12,276 nucleotides of DNA from JAUXEH01 sp965602945 (GTDB lineage Bacteria; Acidobacteriota; Aminicenantia; Aminicenantales; Aminicenantaceae), in NCBI GenBank assembly GCA_965602945.1, contig CBFDBC010000104.1, positions 1 through 12,276 on the forward strand. Reading direction: 5' to 3'. The notes below the pieces were generated by a model. The model searched no databases and was not told the DNA's origin. It saw only the letters and a list, made by a program, of their open reading frames with translations. This document shows, in pieces, positions 1 to 6,323 of this stretch (position 1 is its first letter; every line of letters starts with the position of its first letter). The translations under genes and the position numbers were made by a program.

Positions 1-10
1 GATGGGAAAG

Positions 11-58
11 TACGCCCGGACAGATTCGAACTGCCGACCTTCTGATTCGTAGTCAGAC
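11..58 (-). pseudogene. 3' half of a tRNA-Arg(ACG) gene, probable attachment-site remnant
   Basis: Read on the minus strand, 57-53 and 45-41 form a 5-bp anticodon stem (TCTGA/TCAGA). Its 7-nt loop CTACGAA carries the anticodon ACG at 50-48. A five-base variable region (40-36) follows, then a T stem (35-31 with 23-19, one G-U pair), the T loop TTCGAAT (30-24), the 3' acceptor strand CGGGCGT (18-12) and an A at the discriminator position (11). No CCA is encoded. Upstream there is no D arm and no 5' acceptor strand ACGCCCG; the sequence instead runs into the stop codon of the neighbouring gene. It is therefore a 3' fragment, not a working tRNA. Such fragments are typical of the far end of elements integrated by tyrosine recombinases into tRNA genes. 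An old decayed tRNA is the alternative. Confidence 0.75.
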
Positions 59-69
59 GGTCGTGCCGA

Positions 70-1056
70 TCAGAAGTTGAAGTCCGTGCCGACCCCGAGT
101 TCTTCGGCCTTGTTGTACACATGATAGGCCGTGGAGATGTCCTGGATGGCGAGCCCCACACTCTTGAACAGGGTGATCTCCTGGTCGTTCTCGCGCGCGG
201 GGATCTTTCCTGCGATCACATCCCCCAGGGATCCATGAACCCTGTCCCAGCTCCACTCGCCCTCATTCACCGGGATGATGAAGTCCCCGGCCTCTGCCCG
301 GCAGGCATTGACCAGGTCGCACACCACCTTGGATTTGGCCACGGTCGCGGCATCGAGCTCGCGCATGGCCGGTGCATGGGACCCCACGCCGTTTATGTGC
401 GTGCCGGGCCGGAACCAGGCTCCCTGCACGATGGGTTCCTTGGCGCTCGTGATCAGAGTGACGATGTCCGCCTCGCCCGCAGCCTGGGCGGGATCGTCTG
501 AGATCGCGATCTCGCAGCCGATGATCTCCTTGAGCGAATCCCGAAAGGCTTCCTGCTTCTCTGCGGGATCGAGAGAAAAAAGGATGAGCCTCTCGATGTC
601 TCGTGCGCAGTCGACCGCCCAGGCATGGGTGCGGGCCATCCCGCCTGTCCCGAACAGGGCATGCACCTTCGCATCCTCCCGTGCCAGCACCCTGGTCGCC
701 AGGCCTGCCACGCCGCCGGTACGCATGGCGGTCAGGTAGCCGCCGTCCATCAGGGCGATCGGAGCACCGGTCTTCTGATCGAGCAGGATGATGGTACCGA
801 GCACGGTGGGCATGTTGTATTTGGCCGGGTTGTCCTTGTAGACCGTGACGACCTTGGCGCCCAGGGCCCCCATCCCCTTGAGGTACGCGGGCATGAAGAG
901 GGCCAGCCCGCCATATTCGGGAGATGTGATGGGCGTGCGCTGGGGCATGACCGCCCGGTCCTCGGCCAGGTCTTCGAACGCCTGGTTGAGTATTTCGATC
1001 TGGTCCTTCATATCCAGGACCTGCATCACGTCGTTTCTGGAAAGCAGCTTCGTCAT
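70..1056 (-). CDS. ornithine cyclodeaminase / mu-crystallin family NAD(P)-dependent enzyme
   Basis: The 328-residue protein has the usual family length. Members catalyse ornithine cyclodeamination, alanine dehydrogenation or reduction of cyclic imines. Visible family features are the substrate-binding Lys68 (in GAKVV), Arg112 (in TAMRTGGVAGLAT), the Rossmann loop GTGGMA at 136-141, GTHINGVGSHAP at 218-229 and the C-terminal FKSVGLAIQD at 297-306. The catalytic Asp of true ornithine cyclodeaminases would fall near residue 227, where His is seen after Ser226. This argues against authentic ornithine cyclodeaminase and leaves an imine or keto-acid reductase/dehydrogenase more likely. I chose the ATG at 1056-1054 because TCCTCCC on the plus strand (1062-1068) gives an ideal GGGAGGA site. 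A longer reading frame upstream has no such site. The gene is divergent from the main operon, and its stop is 11 bases from the tRNA fragment. Confidence 0.9.
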   Translation of the reverse strand: MTKLLSRNDVMQVLDMKDQIEILNQAFEDLAEDRAVMPQRTPITSPEYGGLALFMPAYLKGMGALGAKVVTVYKDNPAKYNMPTVLGTIILLDQKTGAPIALMDGGYLTAMRTGGVAGLATRVLAREDAKVHALFGTGGMARTHAWAVDCARDIERLILFSLDPAEKQEAFRDSLKEIIGCEIAISDDPAQAAGEADIVTLITSAKEPIVQGAWFRPGTHINGVGSHAPAMRELDAATVAKSKVVCDLVNACRAEAGDFIIPVNEGEWSWDRVHGSLGDVIAGKIPARENDQEITLFKSVGLAIQDISTAYHVYNKAEELGVGTDFNF

Positions 1057-1073
1057 TTCGATCCTCCCTGTGG

Positions 1074-1099
1074 CATATGTTACCTGAGCCATATGTATC
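1074..1099. promoter_or_regulatory. imperfect direct repeat in the divergent promoter region, possible operator
   Basis: CATATGTTAC (1074-1083) and CATATGTATC (1090-1099) match at 8 of 10 positions and start 16 bp apart. They lie between the two divergent genes and just upstream of the minus-strand ribosome binding site. The CATATG cores are palindromic. A regulator could bind here, but no regulator gene is in the window and the repeat could be chance. Confidence 0.2.
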
Positions 1100-1140
1100 A
1101 CACTCTTGTGCAAAAATCATGTGGCCTCCCCAGATTGACC

Positions 1141-1169
1141 TTGACAAAATCCGTTTTTTGTAAACTAAT
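1141..1169 (+). promoter_or_regulatory. sigma70-type promoter of the main operon
   Basis: A perfect -35 box TTGACA (1141-1146) is followed by a 17-bp spacer and the -10 box ACTAAT (1164-1169), which matches TATAAT at four of six positions. Transcription would begin near 1176, giving a leader of about 40 nt before the AGGAGGAA site (1209-1216) and the ATG at 1219. The surrounding DNA is more AT-rich than the genes. The call rests on sequence match only. Confidence 0.55.
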
Positions 1170-1218
1170 AAGAATCCGCGGCGCGTATGCATACCTTACC
1201 GAAAATGCAGGAGGAACC

Positions 1219-2184
1219 ATGGCGAAAATAGCCGTTATCGGGATCGGGCCTATGGGGAGTATCCTGAGTGCCCATCTTATCAAAGCGGGAGCGGACGTCA
1301 TACTCGTGGATCTTCTGAGAAGCCGCCTCAATTCCATACAAGAGCAGGGACTCACGGTCAAGGATCCAAGAAACCAGATCATCGGCGAGTTCACGGTCCA
1401 TCCCGAGAAATTTCTTTTCTCAGCCGGCGAGATTCCCGAAGAATTGGATGCGATCTTTATCGCCACCAAAACTTACAGCCTCATGCAGGTGGCATCCGCG
1501 ATCCGCGAGCGGGTCTCCCCGCCCTGCAAGCTCGTCATCTACCAGAACGGACTCGATAATCAGGACCACTTAGCCAGGGTATTTGGAACTGAAAATGTGT
1601 TCAGGAATGTCAACAACTATGCGGGCATGATGAATTCGGATAATGAAGCCGAGGTCACGTTCTTCAACCGCCCCAATTACATCGGAGTCATGCAGGGCGG
1701 GAAACGGGCTCAGGCGGAGGAACTGGCGGAGCTCCTGTCAGCGGCGGGGCTTGAGACAAAATTCAGCGAGGACATCAAGAAGTCCGAGTGGGAAAAGGCG
1801 ATCCTGAACGCGAGCCTGGCCCCGATCTCAGCCGCTACAGGCCTCACCATGAAGGATGTAATGGATTATTCTCCGCTGCGAGTGATGGTGGAAAACCTCT
1901 TCCAGGAGGGCATCCAGGTGGGGAAGAGGGCCGGAGTTCAATTCGCGGACGATTTCTTTGAAAAGGCCATGTCCTATCTCAAAAAAGGTGGATATCACAA
2001 ACCCTCAATGCTTCTGGATGTCGAGAAAAAAGAGAGGACAGAGATAGACTTCCTGAACGGGAGGATCGTGGAATACGGGGAAAAGCTGGATGTCCCTGTT
2101 TCCTACAACAGAATGATAACAGCCGTGATAAAGGGGATGGAGCAGAAAGTGATCAAGGACGTAAAGACCGAGGAGGGAGCATGA
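1219..2184 (+). CDS. ketopantoate reductase (PanE/ApbA) family dehydrogenase
   Basis: The 321-residue protein has the two PanE-family domains. The N-terminal Rossmann domain carries GIGPMG (8-13), KTYS (84-87) and QNG (109-111). The helical C-terminal domain carries EWEKAILN (190-197, candidate catalytic Lys193), KPSMLLDVE (261-269) and TEIDFLNG (274-281, Glu275). True ketopantoate reductases use NADPH to make pantoate for CoA synthesis. Here the second Asn of the usual NCxxN substrate motif is Ala201, so the substrate is probably another 2-oxo acid or related carbonyl. The catabolic setting also suggests this. The ATG at 1219 is chosen because AGGAGGAA lies just upstream (1209-1216); the open frame further upstream overlaps the divergent gene and is not credible. 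The stop overlaps the next start (ATGA), so the two genes are translationally coupled. Confidence 0.9.
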   Translation: MAKIAVIGIGPMGSILSAHLIKAGADVILVDLLRSRLNSIQEQGLTVKDPRNQIIGEFTVHPEKFLFSAGEIPEELDAIFIATKTYSLMQVASAIRERVSPPCKLVIYQNGLDNQDHLARVFGTENVFRNVNNYAGMMNSDNEAEVTFFNRPNYIGVMQGGKRAQAEELAELLSAAGLETKFSEDIKKSEWEKAILNASLAPISAATGLTMKDVMDYSPLRVMVENLFQEGIQVGKRAGVQFADDFFEKAMSYLKKGGYHKPSMLLDVEKKERTEIDFLNGRIVEYGEKLDVPVSYNRMITAVIKGMEQKVIKDVKTEEGA

Positions 2185-3425
2185 GCGAGGAAAAGAAGGC
2201 CTCCATCAAGAAGATCCAAGCCACGGGCCTTATGCGAAAGATCATGGCCGATTACTTCTACGAATTGGACCGGGCTTCGAAAGCGGGGACACCCAAGGTC
2301 GCTTGGTGTAACAGTGTGGGCCCCGCGGAACTGCTGCTGAGCCTGGGATTCCTGGTCTATTATCCGGAAAATCATGGGGCCATGCTGGGCGCCACACGGG
2401 GTGCCAGCCAGTACATCCCGGCGGCCAACGCCATAGGATATTCCCCGGATATCTGCTCGTACCTGACCAGTGATATCGGGGCCTTTTTAAAGAATGAGAC
2501 GCCCCTTTCGCGGGCCTATGAGGGGATCGAAGGCGTACCCAAGCCGGACATCCTGGTCTACAACACCAATCAGTGCCGCGATGTCCAGGACTGGTTTTCC
2601 TGGTATTCAAGGGAATTGAAGGTTCCCGCGCTGGGGATATCGACGTACCGCAACATCGGCCAGATTACGCAGGACACGCTGACCAGCATCGAAAGGCAGA
2701 TCAAGGCCTTGATACCCACTCTGGAAGAAATATCGGGCAACTCGTTCGACATAGACAAATTCAGGCAGACCCTGTCTCTTTCCTATGAGTGTACGCAGCT
2801 GTGGAAGAAGATACTGGAGACCAACACCGCGGTCCCGGCCCCGATAAGCTTCTTTGACGAGACCATACACATGGCTCCGGCCGTTGTGCTGAGGGGATCG
2901 GAGACGGCACTGGAATATTACCGGGTGCTGCTCCGCGAGCTGGAAGACAGGATCGAACAGAATGAGGGGGCCGTATCCGAGGAAAAGCACCGCCTCTACT
3001 GGGAAGGCATGCCGATCTGGGGGAAGCTGCGCGACCTGGCGGAATTTTTCATCGAGCTCAATACGGCGGTGATCTTTTCGACCTACTGCAACAGCTGGAT
3101 CTTCGACAGCTTCGATCCCGCGGATCCCTTCATGAGCATGGCCAAGGCGTATACGGAGATATTCATCGTCAGGGATGAGGACTTCAAACAAGCCTACATC
3201 CAGGACATGGTCGATAAATACAAAGTCGACGGCATTCTTTTCCATGATTCCAAGACCTGCCCCAACAATTCCAACAACCGCTATGGGATGCCGGAGAGGC
3301 TGGAGGAGAAGCTGGGTATTCCTACCCTGACCATAAACGGCGATCTGAATGACCTGCGCTGTTATTCGGAAGAACAGGCCAAGACCAACATCGAGGCCTT
3401 CATCGAGCAGCTGGACGCCACATAA
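2181..3425 (+). CDS. BcrB/HgdB-like subunit of a 2-hydroxyacyl-CoA dehydratase / benzoyl-CoA reductase family enzyme
   Basis: This 414-residue protein belongs to the HgdB/BcrB/FldB family. These are [4Fe-4S] proteins that use ATP-activated low-potential electrons to dehydrate 2-hydroxyacyl-CoA or reduce aromatic acyl-CoA rings. Three cysteines sit in the contexts expected for cluster ligands: Cys92 (SPDICSYLTSDIG), Cys132 (NTNQCRDVQDW) and Cys360 (HDSKTCPNNS). Further cysteines are at 43, 204, 303 and 394. The N-terminal part, with PAELLLSLGF and YYPENHGA, and the central SFDIDKF and HRLYWEGMPIW look closest to BcrB-type subunits. The start overlaps the previous stop, with AGGAGG at 2171-2176. 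The activator gene follows directly. Known enzymes of this family have two different large subunits; no second one is present here. A homodimer, as in double-cubane cluster proteins, is therefore possible. The substrate is unknown. Confidence 0.9.
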   Translation: MSEEKKASIKKIQATGLMRKIMADYFYELDRASKAGTPKVAWCNSVGPAELLLSLGFLVYYPENHGAMLGATRGASQYIPAANAIGYSPDICSYLTSDIGAFLKNETPLSRAYEGIEGVPKPDILVYNTNQCRDVQDWFSWYSRELKVPALGISTYRNIGQITQDTLTSIERQIKALIPTLEEISGNSFDIDKFRQTLSLSYECTQLWKKILETNTAVPAPISFFDETIHMAPAVVLRGSETALEYYRVLLRELEDRIEQNEGAVSEEKHRLYWEGMPIWGKLRDLAEFFIELNTAVIFSTYCNSWIFDSFDPADPFMSMAKAYTEIFIVRDEDFKQAYIQDMVDKYKVDGILFHDSKTCPNNSNNRYGMPERLEEKLGIPTLTINGDLNDLRCYSEEQAKTNIEAFIEQLDAT

Positions 3426-3448
3426 GGAAGACCGCAATCGGACCGTCC

Positions 3449-4234
3449 ATGACACTTTTTGTGGGAATCGATGTCGGCGCCTCCACCACCAAGGCCCTCA
3501 TCCTTGATGGAGACAAGAATGTCCTGGGTTATGACGTCGTGGATTCCGGTGCGGATTTTGGGGGGGCGGCCGAGAGGGTATTCGAAGAATCCCGCGCCGG
3601 CATAAAGGGAGCCGGGCCCGACGGTTATGTCGTGGCGAGCACGGGGTACGGGCGGCGGAATGTCCCTTTCTCCCAGACATCCAAGACCGAGATAAGCTGT
3701 CATGCTAAGGGGAGTTTCTTTCATTTTCCCCGGGCCCACACCCTGATCGACATCGGAGGCCAGGACAGCAAGGTCATAAGGATCGGTGCGTCCGGAAACA
3801 GGACCGGCTTCAAGATGAACCGGAAATGCGCGGCGGGGACGGGGGCATTCCTGGAGGAAATATCCTCCCGCCTCAAGATCCCGCTGGAGAAACTGAACGG
3901 CCTCGCCGAACGGTCGGAAAAGAACGTGCAGCTGGGGAGCTACTGCACCGTGTTCACGGCCACGGAGATCCTGTCCAAGATCAGGGAGGGGGTTGAGGTC
4001 ACGGATCTTGTCAAGGGCATCTTCGATTCCGTGATCAAGAGAGCCCTGGAAATGGATCCCCTGGACAAAGACCTGGTGATGAGCGGGGGAGTGGTGGCGC
4101 ACAACCCCTTTATGGTCACGATGTTCGAGGAAAAGCTGGGTAAGAAGGTCTTTGTACCGCCCCTTCCCCAATTGACGGGAGCCCTGGGAGCGGCTCTCTT
4201 CGCGTTAGAAACCAAAGGAGGCTCGAATGCTTGA
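3449..4234 (+). CDS. BadF/BadG/BcrA/HgdC family ATP-dependent activator of the Fe-S reductase
   Basis: The 261-residue protein is an ASKHA-fold ATPase. Such activators are homodimers with one bridging [4Fe-4S] cluster; they hydrolyse ATP to push one electron at very low potential into the partner enzyme. Visible motifs are the phosphate-1 loop GIDVGASTTK (6-15), GGQDSK (103-108), NRKCAAGTGAFLE (124-136, cluster Cys127), SYCTVFTATE (164-173, cluster Cys166) and the adenosine-site MSGGVVAHN (211-219). All key residues are present, so it should be active. Its partner is surely the gene just upstream. The start lacks a good ribosome binding site: the nearest purine run, AAGGAAG, is over 15 nt away. 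The 3' end overlaps the next gene by 8 nt. Confidence 0.93.
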   Translation: MTLFVGIDVGASTTKALILDGDKNVLGYDVVDSGADFGGAAERVFEESRAGIKGAGPDGYVVASTGYGRRNVPFSQTSKTEISCHAKGSFFHFPRAHTLIDIGGQDSKVIRIGASGNRTGFKMNRKCAAGTGAFLEEISSRLKIPLEKLNGLAERSEKNVQLGSYCTVFTATEILSKIREGVEVTDLVKGIFDSVIKRALEMDPLDKDLVMSGGVVAHNPFMVTMFEEKLGKKVFVPPLPQLTGALGAALFALETKGGSNA

Positions 4235-6302
4235 TGCGTTATTCAAACCAAGATCGGTCGCTATAGTCGGCGCTTCCAACAATCCGCTGAGCATCGGTCA
4301 TATCGTCATGCAGAATCTGCTGGACCATGGTTTCAATGGTCCCATTTACCCCATAAATCCCAAATCTCCGTCCATCAAGAGCTTCAAGGCCTATCCTTCC
4401 ATCGGTGATATCCCCGATGAGGTGGATCTGGTCAACATCTCCATCAAGAATACGATTGTCCCTCATATCATCGAGGAGTGCGGCAAAAAGGGGGTCAAGT
4501 TCGCCATCGTCCACACGGCCGGATTCAAGGAAGTGGGTGAGGAGGGGCTCAAGCTGGAAAGGCACATCGTAGAGATCGCCCACAAATACGGCATGCGCAT
4601 CTATGGGCCGAACTCTCAGGGGATACAGAACTCGGACCCCTCGGTCTCTGTGTACGCCAATTTTACGTTTGTCCCGATGAGCCCCGGGAACATCTCCATC
4701 GTCGCCCAGAGCGGGGGAGTGGGGGAGACGCTGAAACTGCATCTCTACAAAGCCGGCATGGGGCTCCGGATGTACTCCAGCTTTGGCAATGAAGCCGATG
4801 TGAGCATGAATGAGATCATCGAATATTACGGCCAGGATGTGGATACCAAAGTCATTATGGCCCATATCGAGACACTCAAGGATCCGGCTGGATTCCTGGA
4901 AGTGGCCCGCCGCATTACCCCCAAAAAGCCCATTTTGGCATTGAAGACGGGGAAGACTTCGGAGGGTGTTGTCGCCGTGGCCTCGCACACGGGCTCTCTG
5001 ATCGATCAGGATACATTGTCCGACGTGATCTTCCAGAAAAGCGGCGTGCTGCGCTTCCACTCCCAGGAGGAAATGATCCATGCCGCCATGGCGTTCTCCA
5101 CACAGCCCGTCCCCACGGGGGAGCGGGTGGTCATCGTCACCAACACGGGAGGCCCGGCCATCATCGCCGTGGATGAATGCGTCTCCGCCGGTTTGAAACT
5201 GGCCGAGTTGAGTCCTCAGACCAAAGAAGCCCTGAGTCAGATCCTGTTTACGGAAGCCATTATCTCGAATCCCGTGGATGTGGTGGCCACGGCCGGCCCG
5301 GATCAGTACGGAGGCACGGTGGAGGCCCTCCTCAAGGACGCGAACATGGACTCCCTCCTGCTCAATTTTGTCACACCGCCCTTCGTTGACTGCGAGGGAG
5401 TGGCACGCCGGCTCGGTGAGATCGGGAAAACGGCCGAGAAGCCCGTCGTGTGTGTCGTGATGACCATAGAGAAGTGGGACGAGGTCATCCGCCTGATCAG
5501 GGAGAGCGGGATCCCGGTCTATGATTACCCCGAGACGGCCTCGAAGGTGCTCGCCTCGATGACGGAATACGGCAAGATCGTGCGGAGCGGGACACCCGAA
5601 TTCACGCCCCTTGCCGTCGACAAGGCCCGGGCCGAAGAGATCATCGGCCGCCACCGTGGGAAGGATCGCTTCCTGCCCCAGGGTGATGTCTACGAGCTGC
5701 TGCGCTGCTACGGCATCCCCACGGCCCGGACGGTCCAGGTCCGAACCGAGGAGGACCTGAAAAGCGCCGCCTCCTCGATGCAGTTTCCGGTCGTTCTCAA
5801 GGTGGATGCGGAAGATATCGTCCACAAGTCGGATGTGGGCGGCGTGGCCCTCGATATAGAAAACGAGGAAACTCTTTTGACTCTTTTTAAAGAAATGGCC
5901 GCCAGGTTCGCTAAGGTAAAGCCCGGCTTTATCCTCCAGGAATTCCTGGAGGGCGGTAAAGAAGTGATTTTGGGAGTCAAGGGGAACGAAGGCCTGGCGC
6001 CGACCATCATGTTCGGCCTGGGAGGAGTCCTGGTCGAAGTCATGAAGGACGTCCAATTCCGCCTCGCTCCCCTGGCATTGGAGGAGGCCCGGGACATGAT
6101 CCGGTCTATCCAGGGATATCCGGTGCTGGAGGGGACCCGGGGCGAGCCGGCCGTGGATGAGGAAAAGCTGGAAGAGGTCCTGGCCCGGTTGTCCCAGCTG
6201 GCCTCTGACTTCCCTGAGATCGATGAAATGGATCTGAATCCGGTACTGGCTTTTGAAAAGGGGAAGGGCGCAGTGGTCGTCGATGCCCGCCTTAAATTAT
6301 AG
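4227..6302 (+). CDS. ADP-forming acyl-CoA synthetase (acetate-CoA ligase type), fused alpha-beta chain
   Basis: The 691-residue protein has the order CoA-binding domain, succinyl-CoA-ligase-like domains, then ATP-grasp domain. It interconverts acyl-CoA + ADP + Pi with acid + CoA + ATP. In bacteria and archaea it often recovers ATP from CoA thioesters at the end of a catabolic route. Motifs seen are SVAIVGASNNP near the N-terminus, GPNSQG, the phosphohistidine loop ASHTGSL (His254), and HKSDVGGV (His533) in the ATP-grasp part. Both histidines used in phosphate relay in this family are kept. The start is well supported by AAAGGAGG at 4214-4221. The acyl substrate cannot be predicted, because related proteins act on acetyl-, aryl- and branched-chain CoA. 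The reverse direction, activating an imported acid, is also possible. Confidence 0.92.
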   Translation: MLDALFKPRSVAIVGASNNPLSIGHIVMQNLLDHGFNGPIYPINPKSPSIKSFKAYPSIGDIPDEVDLVNISIKNTIVPHIIEECGKKGVKFAIVHTAGFKEVGEEGLKLERHIVEIAHKYGMRIYGPNSQGIQNSDPSVSVYANFTFVPMSPGNISIVAQSGGVGETLKLHLYKAGMGLRMYSSFGNEADVSMNEIIEYYGQDVDTKVIMAHIETLKDPAGFLEVARRITPKKPILALKTGKTSEGVVAVASHTGSLIDQDTLSDVIFQKSGVLRFHSQEEMIHAAMAFSTQPVPTGERVVIVTNTGGPAIIAVDECVSAGLKLAELSPQTKEALSQILFTEAIISNPVDVVATAGPDQYGGTVEALLKDANMDSLLLNFVTPPFVDCEGVARRLGEIGKTAEKPVVCVVMTIEKWDEVIRLIRESGIPVYDYPETASKVLASMTEYGKIVRSGTPEFTPLAVDKARAEEIIGRHRGKDRFLPQGDVYELLRCYGIPTARTVQVRTEEDLKSAASSMQFPVVLKVDAEDIVHKSDVGGVALDIENEETLLTLFKEMAARFAKVKPGFILQEFLEGGKEVILGVKGNEGLAPTIMFGLGGVLVEVMKDVQFRLAPLALEEARDMIRSIQGYPVLEGTRGEPAVDEEKLEEVLARLSQLASDFPEIDEMDLNPVLAFEKGKGAVVVDARLKL

Positions 6303-6323
6303 GAGCCGCGGTACCTCGGAAGA

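Noticed and set aside
11..90. A complete tRNA gene at the left edge
   Set aside because: No 5' acceptor strand complementary to CGGGCGT and no D arm can be found upstream of the anticodon arm.
1057..1113. Longer start for the cyclodeaminase-family gene
   Set aside because: The extra 19 residues do not fit the family N-terminus, and the strong Shine-Dalgarno site precedes the ATG at 1056.
625..1218. N-terminal extension of the PanE-family protein
   Set aside because: It would overlap the divergent gene and the promoter. The Rossmann fold begins exactly at the ATG at 1219, with an AGGAGGAA site upstream.
2607..3455. 282-codon minus-strand frame opposite the Fe-S subunit
   Set aside because: It is the antisense shadow of a gene with complete family motifs.
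4239..6056. 605-codon open frame on the minus strand opposite the ADP-forming synthetase
   Set aside because: It is a GC-rich shadow of a clearly recognised gene. Its translation is rich in His, Asp, Arg and Gly, has no family resemblance, and has no ribosome binding site of note.
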